From Eumeta japonica (taxonomy: Eukaryota; Arthropoda; Insecta; Lepidoptera; Psychidae), in assembly GCA_005406025.1 (NCBI GenBank), contig BGZK01000082.1, positions 124,001 to 188,000 on the forward strand: a stretch of DNA of 64,000 nucleotides, read 5' to 3'. Below, in pieces: positions 35,051 to 46,602 of the stretch. Position 1 is the stretch's first letter, and the number at the start of each line of letters is the position of its first letter. The notes beneath the pieces were generated by a model. That model was not told where the DNA came from. It did not search any database and saw only the letters and a list, made by a program, of their open reading frames with translations. Position numbers and translations under genes: made by a program.

Positions 35051-36605
35051 TAAAAACTGCTTTAATAATGCGGCCCGGTATACTATTCTGCAACAAACCT
35101 AAAACAATAATTCATTCACATTAAGCCTCTGCCAGTACATGTTACTATATCATGATGGTAAGAAAAAGCTCTCAGGTCACTATTGTACTCTGTGCAACTG
35201 ATCAACAATTGTTCTATTCACGTATATATCGTGTAACACAATAATAGTCTGTCTGGTTGTTAACCGTTCAAGTCGCATTCTATGGCGTTTTGTGCACTTT
35301 CTTATTTCGTTTTTAGAAAGGGGTTCTTTCTTCAAGTTCTTTCAGGCGGCTTGCGGTAGGAGTATAACTGTTGGAAATAATAATATAATAAAAAAGCGTT
35401 AATATAAAAAAAAAGTGTTATAATAAAAAAGCCTCCATTCCACTATATTTCTCACTATCTCTTTCTCTTTCGTGAACTTTATTGTATAGCATTTTTTTAT
35501 GTAATTTATAATTCACCATTGTGTACTTAATTTCTAATAATTGAATATCTTTCTTAGAATATTAAATAAAATTCTTTGACTTTATTTATTCCTCTACATT
35601 ATTTTACTTCGAAAAATAACTTCATTCTTAAAGCGCTCTGACCACAAATTTTGTTTTATTTCCTTTACGTTACACGGAGAAAATGTTACAAGACAAGAAC
35701 AATTTTAACGTATCGTGGTCTATGCTCATGGTTTTTCCAATTCTCTTTAAAATACAAAACAGGAAAGTACAGTTTCGTTAAAGTTTTTCATGAGAAAGTT
35801 GCTACAAAATCTTTTTTTTTAGTTTCTTTTTCGACGCTACCGTGAGTCGTGCATTCGCTCTGTACTGGACTTTTTTTAGTTCTTCTTTTGATGCAAGCTT
35901 TACTCTGACTCCCGTTTTATATATCTACGAGCGTATTCACGAGTTACATTAGACGACAATGTAAATTATTTGCCAATCTTCAGTTTAATGTTTCTTTTCA
36001 CTTATATATTCCAGCAAACATTAATTATATCACGAAACAACGTCGTTTATTTTAAATGGGAAAATCGCCATGGATACCCAATACTTGGAATAACCGAGCG
36101 AATTATGTCGGACTTCCACAGATCAAAACCCTATGGTGTTCTTAGTTCATCTCATTACCTTTATGATTTTCAGAACGTAAACATATTTGACCCCTACCTA
36201 AATGGCTCACTTCTATTAAAGCGAGAAGCTCCTATTTTGAGGCCGCCCGTCTTCTATGAAACGTCATCTCAAAGTTTCTCAACTTTTTCACCCCTTTAAA
36301 CCTCCAACCGTCGTTACCACTACTACTGGTTGTGAAATGTCGTCCTCAATTGTGGCAGCCAAAGTTGCGTGTTGCCCTATTGATCAGGGCACGCCTGCAA
36401 CGTGTACCGAGCACCCAGTCGACGACCTACCTAAACAAGTATCAACGCTATATTAATCTAAGGTATTAATATCAGACCTCAAGATTTCTACGTCCGTCCA
36501 TTTTTTAATCAAAATGCACTTTTTACAGGTATTAACAGAGAAAGATTTCTGCTGGATTGCAAATTACAATATAGCCATAACTTCTTTTAGTTACGTTTCC
36601 ATTAT
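35051..36605. other. Gene-free stretch with an unassigned open frame
   Basis: The 35970-36299 frame (109 codons, plus) and an overlapping one to 36456 are slightly less AT-rich, with Thr/Val/Cys-rich peptide at the end (PTVVTTTTGCEMSSS, then CCPIDQGTPATC). I do not recognise a family and cannot support a gene. Small AT-rich repeats (aataaaaaagcgtt/aaaaaaaaagtgttataataaaaaagc) are at 35375-35430. Confidence 0.3.
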
Positions 36606-36607
36606 TT

Positions 36608-37012
36608 TTTAAGCTATTGCATAGCTTCTATCGCCGGCCTTGAGCGTGGAGACCGAATCCAGAAATTTCGTAACGACAATAACCTAACACCCCCCACTCC
36701 GACCGGCACAGCAGTGATAGTTTTTACTTTTGCCATCTATCGATGAATAGCAGAACTTTTTTTGACTTTTTTGAAATGTTACGCTTGTCTCTTTAGTTCA
36801 GCAACTCGCCTCTAGGTGGCATTGGTTGTATCGGCGTTACTGCGCATGCGTAATCCCCCTCTTCGCCCCGCAATCTGGTGACTCTTGCCTGCTTAGAGGC
36901 ACCTCCTCAAAAAAAATACTGCATAAATAAAATAAATAAATAATTATAATTGCATAAGTTGATAAAAAATACTATGCAATAGCTTTACCGCGGCAGTCCC
37001 CGAGTGCCACAC
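36608..37012. mobile_element. Repeat bounded by inverted ctattgcatagct ends
   Basis: aagctattgcatagcttcta at 36611 is mirrored by actatgcaatagctttacc at 36970. The outer ends, accgcggcagtccccgagtg and tcgccggccttgagcg, look like termini of a lepidopteran interspersed repeat. The interior holds a GC-richer segment (actgcgcatgcgtaatcccc) and no coding sequence. Confidence 0.5.
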
Positions 37013-38615
37013 ATGTTTTTTTTAATAATTTCGTTCTCTTGTTATCAAGGTGCATTACATATTTCAAAGATAAATATGTAAGCAACCTACAAAATTGGAA
37101 TTGCAATTTCTCATTTAGCCGATATCTCGAGATTTTAGCTAAATGAGAAAATTATAATTAATCTCTTGAAAACAAAGTGTCAACAAGTCAAGAGGTTGCA
37201 GCCAAACGAGAAATGGCAACTTTAGTTTTTTTAATTTCTTTACGTATTTCTCTTTAAAACAATTTATATTATACCAAAACAAGTAAACGAAATCGTTTAT
37301 AAAAAAAACAATTAATAGAATTTTAATTAAAAGTACTTGCGACCATATTGTGATTGAACACCCGGCAGAAACGTATTCCTCTAATAATTAATTATCTATG
37401 AAAACTGCACTTTGACTAAAAAACAGATGGACGTGTAAAACATGCAGTCGGATTTCAGAATATATTGACATAGACTTACATGTAATCTAAAATGTTTTTA
37501 ACGTGTTAAGCCGAACGATTGTTAGAAAAATATATCGACATATATTTAACATACAGAACCATCAGATTAGGAGCACATAAATTATAAGGTATTTGCCCCT
37601 ACACCCCAGACTTGTCATAGGTGATCACACGTAAATAAAAACAGCAGCTATTTTTTAATTTTTTTGTTAAAAGTACTATAAACATTGGACAAAACAAAAG
37701 ACAAAAACCTTTTTTTCGTTTTCGTATTCCGGATTTGACGTCACAAAGCTTTTGACCTGCTCCTTGTCGCGCATTGTCACATTTACTTGATCGCCCCCTC
37801 TCCCCCAACGTGTGACGTAATTTATAGATGGCCACTTATTTCGTTCCACCAACCTTGCCAGTATTCTTTTTAAATGTAACTTGGAATGTAGAATGGTCAG
37901 CTCTTGACACTAAGACACATAATTCTAGATATAGTTGTAACTTATTTAATATGGAAACGGGCAAACTCGTGGGCGACCGCCAGTCGAAACGGAGGCATAA
38001 TTTCAATTTATTTCGGTGACCTCTTATTATGTCGCCGGGCATAAGTCAGACTAAACTGTAACGGGCTTATGGCGGGCCGAAGTACTCGAATATGCCTTCT
38101 GTACGTCGCTACGCTACATTTTACGACGTTTCGGAGCGTTTGTAAGCAATTCATTTCTTCGAACAGTATTTTTTCTCCTCGCCCTCCCCTAATTCATTCT
38201 ACACACACTCGTAAACCCACATTCTCACGAACTTCTCCCGCGTGTTTATTAGTGTGGACGACGAGAAAAAAATCGACCGGACACGACTCGGACGTGCGTG
38301 TTCATTTTTTTCCCATGATTTTTACATGCTCTAACGTAAATAAAAATAGGATAGCTTGAAATACTCTGGCGGCATGAAATAATTTTAGTTTTGGCGACAC
38401 ACTGACTGATTTTGCTAGAACAACATATAACATACACATGTGATTGCATATTGTTATGCTGAAATCTAACGTTTTATTTATGGAAATATCAAATAATACC
38501 TAAACAATATTTTGGAGTAAGAAATAAAAAGAATACTGGACTTTTAATCAATAGAAAATGTTTTATTTTCATTAAAAGTGTAAATGAATTTAGCATCGGA
38601 CCGAAAACGAATAGA
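37013..38615. other. Gene-free stretch
   Basis: The 37740-38300 part is less AT-rich and has open frames on both strands (for example 37836-38042 minus, 38069-38359 plus). They overlap one another and show no domain pattern. Confidence 0.35.
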
Positions 38616-38621
38616 AAGACT

Positions 38622-38785
38622 CAACAAGAAACTCCTTCATGCTTATTTCCTTATAATACCATACTTGCTTAAGTATCGACAAGGAAGTCTCTATGTCTAT
38701 TTTCTCATAATACTATACTTAATTAAGTACATATCAACAAGAAACTCCTTCATCTTTATTTTGTTATAATGTCATACTTAATTCT
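38622..38785 (+). repeat. Tandem repeat, three units of 55-58 bp
   Basis: Units start at 38622, 38677 and 38735. The shared core is caacaagaaactccttcat, then ttattt...ataat.ccatacttaatt. The open frame across it simply translates the repeat. Confidence 0.85.
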
Positions 38786-40160
38786 TCTCCTTTTTTTGTT
38801 TTAAATCGGATAATACATACTAAATTAAAAAATTGTTTAAACACAGTTCATGAAAAAGACGTGACAATAAATCAATTACTTTCATTTCAATAATAATTAG
38901 TAGAAATATGTTTAATATTAATAGAAATACCTTTTTAATAAACTGCACTTTAAACCATTATTTGAATCAATTATTACATAGCACCATATTTTAAATTATG
39001 TGGAAATACATATTTAACTACCCATAAAATAAGTATCAATTTTTGGCAAACTAAAAGCGATGTTTAAATTGTGATTGCTACCTACCTTAGAAAATATTTT
39101 AACGTTATTGTGTGCATAAATATCACTTTATTCACAACAATATAAATAGTATGAATGTTGATTTCGTTGAATGAACCTAAGCTATAGCATTTACACAATA
39201 CATAGACCCTATAAATCTATCGCTAAACCATAGAGATTGGGCTTCTAAAGATATTTTAGTCTTGTAGCTATTTATACGTTAAAGTCTAAAATTTATGTAG
39301 TAATTAGCTGAATACGTTCTTTTTTAAGGTACCCTGCACTCATAATAAAAATAGATATCTTTATAGCTTAATATTTGTCATTAACCTAAGTTAATTTAAT
39401 TCACATGAAATAACATCATCTCGCATCAAAAACGGCAAATAATCAATGACGGCCTAGAAAACAAGTAGTGGGATAATCGTTATATAACAGAAGAAATTAA
39501 GAAGATGTAAAAAAATAGAAATTTTCAAAAGTGCACGCCTCATAGTGTATCCACTTAATTTACAATAATTAAGAAACAAGAAAAAAATTTGAAATAACGT
39601 GCCATTTAAAATATATTATTGAAAATTGAAAATATTATAGCCCAATCTCTTTGAAACAGGTGTTAACAAAGATATATATTTACTTACCAGAGATCGCCAC
39701 TATTTATAAGGGTCCTCTTTTGGTCCGTTTAATTATATTTTTTATTAATTATAAGTTAACCACACCGAATTAGACGGCCACTTGTAATAAGATAGTACTT
39801 GCTGTAATTTCAAAGCCGATAAAAGAAAACAAGGCTAAAATAGTGGATTTTTTCACAAGTGATAGTGTTTTCAAGTTTTGCAAGGCTGATTTACAGAGTC
39901 GGAATTCTAAACTATTTTTTTCGTTTCTATTACATTAAGTCATTTTTGAAACTGTCAAAAGCAATTTTCATTAAATTATCTATATAATGGTATGTATTAT
40001 TTTCCATTTTTATTTAATAAGGAGATCATAGTGATAGAAATAATTACTGGCAAAATGTCAAATATTTTTTTTCTATCGTAAATTACTCTCAAACACTATT
40101 GCATTATGAGTCACGCAAAAGTGCATTATACAATTATACATACCAAATATGTAATCGTAC
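38786..40160. other. Very AT-rich gene-free stretch
   Basis: No gene. A gtgcacgcctca motif at about 39530 resembles the terminus described at 8.88-9.12 kb. Confidence 0.4.
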
Positions 40161-40650
40161 TTGTTTGTTTGATATAACGTACTTGATTAGTTCATTTTTA
40201 AATCGAGCATGTAATTTACAAGGGTATAAAACACTATGTAAAGCTGATACAACTGGGTTATACTTCAGCAGTTCGGGTTGAGATCACCACAATTCGTCTA
40301 CCTACGGAACCCTAATATATTGCCGTAATTGTTTGTTTGATAAAACGTACTTGATTAATACATTTTTAAATCGACATGTAATTTACAAGTGTATAAAACA
40401 CTATGTAAAGCTGATACAACTGGGTTATACTTCAGCAGTTCGGGTTGAGATCACCACAATTCGTCTACCTACGGAACCCTAATATATTGCCGTAATTGTT
40501 TGTTTGATAAAACGTACTTGATTAATACATTTTTAAATCGACATGTAATTTACAAGTGTATAAAACACTATGTAAAGCTGATACACCTGGGTTGTACTTC
40601 AGCAGTTCGGGTTGAGATCACGACACTTCTTCATCTACCCACGGAACCCC
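40161..40650 (+). repeat. Tandem triplication, period 167-168 bp
   Basis: Units begin ttgtttgtttga at 40161, 40329 and 40496. Each carries aagctgatacaactgggtta, cttcagcagttcgggttgag and ends cggaaccct. Units 1 and 2 end with the same ttcgtctacctacggaaccc; unit 3 has diverged at its end (cttcatctacccacggaacc). Divergence is low, so the duplication is fairly young. Confidence 0.92.
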
Positions 40651-40654
40651 AAGC

Positions 40655-41060
40655 GTAACTAACAGAAAGGATTCGGTGATTACAGCGCAGCGCTCCTCCG
40701 CGGGGCCATAGCTGAATGCAGACCGTCTCCGGCTAAAAGCGGCCCGACAATTTCCTAGGCGTAGCATCATTTGTCACGGCCACGACGACAGCGCGCCCCG
40801 AGCCGAGGTGGGCCGCGGTACGGCCGCGCCCTATAGCTTAAAAGGGCGACCACGTTGTGGGATTGTCTTCCGACACCCGTGAATACGTCTGAAAGTCGCC
40901 TGAAATGCGGCCGTCTCTATGTGACCTTCTCGATATGAACCACAATGACGCGATATTGGCGTGATGCCTCGTTTCTAAGCGAGGACGTAAGCCGATAAAT
41001 TTATGTGTCAGGGTTGTTATCATCTCTGAGACATACGTTCCCATATTTCTTTTCATTTCA
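40655..41060. other. GC- and CpG-rich island
   Basis: It has markedly GC-rich words (cagcgcagcgctcctccgcg; ccgcggtacggccgcgccc). A 72-codon minus-strand frame (40838-41056) lies across it with no recognisable domain. It could be a promoter or exon edge of a gene not otherwise visible, or a repeat of foreign composition. It directly abuts the 168-bp triplication. Confidence 0.4.
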
Positions 41061-42850
41061 GGCTGGTTTGAGCGAAGGCTGCCTATTGGTCAAGTTTTTT
41101 TTGGATTTGAGCTTCTGACCATAGACGATACGAATGGGTCCTTAACTGAAATCCATTTAAACCACACGCAACACGCACATTTCAGCGTGGTGAAGTTAAG
41201 ATACAAGACTTTTATCTGCAAAAACTACGTAATTTATTTTTTTTATACAAAATAAATTCTAACGGGCGCAGTCACTGTCGTTCAGAAAGATATTTACATT
41301 TTTAATAAAATGTTTTAGAATTATACTTGTACATCCATTAAACAACCATGCCTGAAAACAAGGTTTCATTTAATAAAAAGGTATTAAATTAACAATCCCC
41401 ACATTTATCCAAATAGGTAGTTTATCATTGCTTTTGAATATTTTAACTCGTATTCTTCGTCACGCTTTCTTCAACTTAAAAGCAATTGATAATTGATAAC
41501 ACATAGGATTAGAAATCCGGTTCAGATCCGAGCTTTTAGTTCAGATCGTAGCCCGAACTCCTATTGCCTTCATTGCTGACGAATTTGATAATCAATGTGC
41601 CTATATATCTATATGTTTGTTTTATACTCAACTCCACGAAAATAGTAATAATATTAATGAACAAATTTTTCACAGCTTACCTACAATATCTTCAAACTAA
41701 ATAGAATTTTGTGGTGAGTTAACTTCTAAGTAATAAATAATAGCACGTTTGGTGCTTGACCTATATGTTCAAGTCTGTGATCAGTATCTTGATAAAAATT
41801 TGTTCTTGAAAATTTTCATCATGAAAAACATGATTATCGTCATCGGAGGCTGTAAATGTATGACTAAACATATATTTTGTGACGTAAAACCATAAATCCT
41901 ACAGATTTGGTGCCGAATTAGTTTTCGAAAATGCACAATAAAGAAAATGCTAAGAGGCCATAATTCACCGAGAACGTATTCATGTAATGGTAACCCTACA
42001 TTTTCCCTAACAGTTCGCGGCAGAAAACACTCACTCTCGGTTCTGCATCTATTATTTAAATGGACCACCTTACAGATGTTTCCTCTCCTCAATCGTACCC
42101 ATAAAAGAAGAACGCAAAATAAAACCACCTGGTAATTGTGATTTACATTGATTTAAAGAAAATACAACCTATATTTATTGGTCGGATTTTAATCTCAAAG
42201 GATGTTTATAAAGTGTAAACAGCAAAACTAGTAGCATACAATTAATGCTAAGAGCTTAAAGTCCTAGCGGTGAAATGCCAGTCCTAACGATTCAGAACTT
42301 AGCGCTGGCGTGGACCGACATCTGGAAGCGTTTTGAATGAAGGTTTTATTCAAAAGACTTTCAATATTTTAATGAACGTTTTAATTCGTATTTCCTCGAT
42401 ATGTATAATTTCATAATTCTATTTGTATATTATTTTTGGAAATGTCTTGCTTTATTTTTAGGATATAGAATAACCGAAGCTTGAAAGTATTTTTGTAATG
42501 TGCTATTCATATTTCAAGCTCTTTCCTAACAATATTTGCATCTAGTATCATTTGGTATAATTTTAGACACTTTTTTACTATTTTTACAAAATTCAAATTC
42601 TTGTACATTTAACACATACGCAACTTGACTATTATACGTATGTGCTGATGACAGTTTAACTACTGGACGCGGAATCGCTTATAGATGGTTATAAGTTATT
42701 TTTTTTTTAAATTGCATACACCCTTCATCATATTTTTATTAACTTTCATAACTCACAACGGCCAACGAAGTGGGCGAACGAGGACTATTAATCTTTATAA
42801 ATCATGAATAAGTTTCAATGAAATTACGATGAATATAAAACGTGCCGTTT
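41061..42850. other. Gene-free AT-rich stretch
   Basis: Nothing assignable. The two opposite-strand frames around 41781-42135 overlap and lack domains. Confidence 0.4.
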
Positions 42851-42854
42851 AACA

Positions 42855-43255
42855 GCATCTTATTGGCACTTCCGCCCGCGTAAACACAATGAATTCTTTC
42901 ATTTTTTATGTCGACGATTTAATAATTATATAGCGATTCTGATCGCTACCCCGTTCTCGATGCCGATTTGCATCATTCTCGATTCTGAACCGGGCCTCTA
43001 TTTAAATGAGTTCCAATTCTGGGATATCCGTCCCGCCCTCAATTGCGATCTGTTCGTATTATGATTCCGGACACGAATTTGATTCTAATTTTGGTCTCAA
43101 GTCCGACTACGCTCTTGGTCCTGTTCTTGGTTTCGATCCCTCCTAGTCTCGGTCCTCGATTCTGCTCCTCACACCGTTTGCAATTTCGGTTACGTTCATA
43201 TTCCATTCCGTCACAGTTACAATTCGGACGAAGTCGAGATAAATTCTAATATCAA
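42855..43255 (-). repeat. Lepidoptera-type repeat, antisense copy, with hexamer-like tract
   Basis: Read on the minus strand it ends in ...tttacgcgggcggaagtg (42866-42885 region), matching the terminus at 27.2 kb. Its interior is the degenerate gat/cgg tract (42940-43220: gattctgatcgctaccccgt ... ggtcctgttcttggtttcga). The 68-codon plus-strand frame here is a translation of that tract. Confidence 0.55.
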
Positions 43256-44300
43256 AATAAAATTTATGCTCTATCACCTTGAGGATAGTTTTCCTTTATA
43301 CGAATGAAATAATATTCAGAATCTTTAACAACAGAAATATGCAGATGAAGCCAAAGATAAATGTTAATAGTCTATTTAATTCAAAACAAGGAGTTTCTTA
43401 CTAATGAAATATTTTTTAGCGTCGCTTTAATAGTTCGATTAAATAGAAAAAATACGTGCACAAAGTCACATACGAATAGAATCGGGGCCAGTTAATCATA
43501 AAACGAATTTCAATCACGAAATTTTTCAAAAAAAAAAATGAATTTACAGACAGGTGCTACACATTTATTTGGTTGTCTACATATTTCATTTATTTTGAAA
43601 ATCATTCTAAGATTATACCAAACAATCAAATTAATGAAGGAGTACGTGTCCAACTTATTTTATTTCAATTTAATTTTTAATATGCGCAACTTTCTGTCAT
43701 GTACGTGGGACTTTGGAATCACTTACTATCAGTGGTCCATCCAATGGACTTCGATAAAGGAGGTCTTCAAAAACAGAGTGTACTCTCATTAGAAGACCAG
43801 TTGCGCACGAGTGATTCTCCCGGAGTCGCAGATGTTCATGGGCGTCGGAGATCATCTACGTACGTGTTCGCTTTTTATTAATCTTATATAGAAAAATCAG
43901 AACAGTACCAGTGACCTTGTTTCGACTTCAGCTTATTCCTGAAACTTGTATTTAAGGATTACGTAAGCACGTGAATACACTACCGTATTTTGTTAACGGA
44001 TTATTAATCGACTATATTATGTTGACGTGTTATTCGAGGCATTCAACAGAGCACACATTCTCCTTTTCGAGTTAAGGAGACACGATGTTGTCCTGCCCTG
44101 TCTCAGGACGTATTAAACGCTTAGTCGGCTGACCGGTGCTCTAAGAGTTAAGCCGAGAGCTTAAATCCGAACTTCTTTTTTCTCTGTAATACCTCGAACA
44201 GTATTCTACTATCTCATACTCTTATAGGTATTGGTAGAGAGAGAATATATAGAAATTTCATTTTGTAATTAATTACAAATGATTGTGAATGTAACACTGG
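43256..44300. other. Gene-free AT-rich stretch
   Basis: No gene recognised; the open frames at 43538-43881 overlap in two frames. Confidence 0.4.
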
Positions 44301-44305
44301 AGCAG

Positions 44306-44535
44306 TAGCGGCACAGTGGTCGAAGGCGCTGCCTTCGAAGCAAAAGATAGAGGGTTCGATGCTTTACTACGGGCGAATTGTCCAATGAATTTTTAAATCA
44401 CATTAAAGCAATCGCTACATGCCCCGGATGTCTACGATAAGCCATCTAGTAATGATGTTTACATACAACTCACCCCCAACTCGCATTGGATTAGGGTGAA
44501 GACCCAAGCCCTTCACTCTGATTGGGGAATGATAT
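44306..44535 (+). repeat. tRNA-headed SINE
   Basis: A-box-like agcggcacagtggtcgaagg and a good B box gggttcgatgc (44352-44362) show a tRNA-derived head. The body ends with actcgcattggattagggtg and cccttcactctgattgggg. No cloverleaf was completed, so this is a SINE and not a tRNA gene. Confidence 0.65.
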
Positions 44536-45400
44536 TTCTTATTATTGAGCTGACAAAAACCTAGACCAAAAAACAAATACATCTTTAATTAGTTAATTAA
44601 TCATTAGGTGATAGGTTACTCTAAAATCGTAAGGTACATGCACATAAAAAATTTAATTAAAATTATTACACATTTCACATAACAACTACTAATTCATATC
44701 GTTAGCCCTTTACCATAAAATAAGTGTGTATTATGGATCCTAGTCCATGTGAATTATGGACCTTGGGATCCTTTTCTTACTTCAAGAGGAAACCCCTTTT
44801 GTAGAATGGGTATAAAATTACTTACTTAATTTATAAAAGCACTATAACTATATTTTACATAAATTATTAAACTGTGGTAACTGAAAATAAATCATCAGAA
44901 TACCTACTGTGTTTATTGCAATTTGACTCAAATCCTTTCATGGTAACTAAAATGAAATCCAAAAAAATTATCGTATACCATAATTTAAACCCAACTCTTT
45001 CGTATAAGTGGACTACCATAGTAAGAACTAGACCAATGACTAATCCTCAGTAAAATTTAACAACACATTTTAAATACATATTTCCTTGAAAAACATTTTC
45101 CGTTTCCCGTATGAATTTCAATATTTAAGAATTTCGTTTCAATTTTACTACTATAAATTATGATTCCTTATATTCCAATTTTTTTTTTCTACTCTTTGTA
45201 GTTACGAAAATAAGGGAGTATTGGTAGATTCTCACAATGTTGCATTATTTTATTTATTTATTATTATTATTATTTATTTGCATTAATAGAATTTAAATTG
45301 AGGATTTTCATAACAAAACCTTTCATTTAATATATCACATGATACACTTGACGAAAGGTTTGCTATTGTATTTCTAATTATATATTTTAATTCTCTTACA
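44536..45400. other. AT-rich spacer
   Basis: Nothing was recognised. Confidence 0.4.
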
Positions 45401-45404
45401 TATG

Positions 45405-45780
45405 CATCAAGCCTGTTCCAAGAAGATTAGGTAGAAACCACAGATTTCCACGTATTATGATAATTACTCATAATTTTTGCTTCACTGACATCCAAGGCCG
45501 TCGGTTTCGAGTGATTAAAGTTCGGCCCTTTTTAATATGCCACCGGTTTGGACCGCACAGGGTTTTCTAGGGTGGATATTCCTGGCGACACTTCCATCGC
45601 ACACATTTGCTCCATAGATTTGTTTTGTCTGTCTGTTTTCATTCATCCTTTCTAGATAACCAACCACTACAACACATCTTTTTCGACTCTAGTCACTATC
45701 TTCTTTGAAATAATACAATTCTCTAAAATCTTTATTTATTTGTAACCTCCAAAATAAACTTTTAAAGTCAGAATTCGTTC
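45405..45780 (-). pseudogene. LINE ORF C-terminal tail, copy 2
   Basis: Minus-strand pieces KKGRTLITRNRRPWM and LDVSEAKIMSNYHNTWKSVV match the basic N-R-R-A-C-M and D-V-x-E-A-x...W-K-S-V-V segments of the same family as 62085-62760. A frameshift separates them. DNA further right (ttcattcatcctttctagat) parallels the other two copies. Confidence 0.6.
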
Positions 45781-46575
45781 ATATATACTACATGTAAGTA
45801 ATTGGTTCACCAAAATCTATATTTCTACTAAATTGCAACTTTTCACTTCCAGTGGACACAGAGAAAATAGTTTGTGACGGACAGTCAGACAAACAGACGT
45901 CAGAGTGATACTAGAAGGGATTCCGTTTTTTCATCTGATTTAGAAAACTAAGAATATTAGTTTTTTATTTGGTTTTACTTCTTAAAAATCGATTTTCATA
46001 ATTATAAAGCCCCAGGCGTGGAAATTTTATGAGGAGCGAAATTAATACAAGCATTAATTCAAAAGCGTTATGTATTTGGAGACTTTTTTTACTATATGGC
46101 GAAAATTATAATTGTTTATTTTACTTTTTATCCATGTCACGAAAATAGATTATCACATTTTATTAACATAAATATCACATTAACATAAACAATAATGAAT
46201 ATCCACTTCGCTCTTCGCAAAACACGATTTCATTTAAAACATAATTGAAATTTATTATTGTAAAGCTCCCGTATTAAAAATTATGTAACATGAACTCCCA
46301 ACTTATCAATATTCAATGTGTTTCATAATTCTGATTACTATTATTATTGATAATATAAAACATGCAGAATTTGTTTAAAGCTAGTTGTTAATACTGTTTT
46401 TCTTTATTACATATTATTCGCTTGAAACTAATCGCTATTAGTATTTGTTTATTAACTTTATGGGGCGGAGGGGCGAGGACCTCTGCCGTTCCTTTCTATT
46501 TTTTTCTTAAGATTCACCATTTTTTTCTTTTTTTAACTTCCCACATTAAAAATCTGAAATTTTCAATGGGGGAAG
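45781..46575. other. AT-rich spacer
   Basis: No gene was seen. Confidence 0.4.
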
Positions 46576-46578
46576 GAG

Positions 46579-46602
46579 GTTTGTGTGTGTGTGTGTGTGT
46601 GA
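46579..46602. repeat. (GT)n microsatellite
   Basis: About ten GT units, followed by a long AT-rich repeat-like block. Confidence 0.9.

Noticed and set aside
35970..36456. Two overlapping plus-strand frames with codon-like composition
   Set aside because: Considered as exons, but they are in different frames, show no family pattern and have no supporting splice sites that I could justify.
38622..40650. Possible CRISPR-like array
   Set aside because: The repeats are simple head-to-tail duplications (55-58 and 168 bp) without unique spacers, in a eukaryotic genome.
44306..44370. Possible tRNA gene
   Set aside because: A and B boxes are present but no cloverleaf or acceptor stem forms, and the downstream body is SINE-like. 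The same applies to 4246 and 32075.
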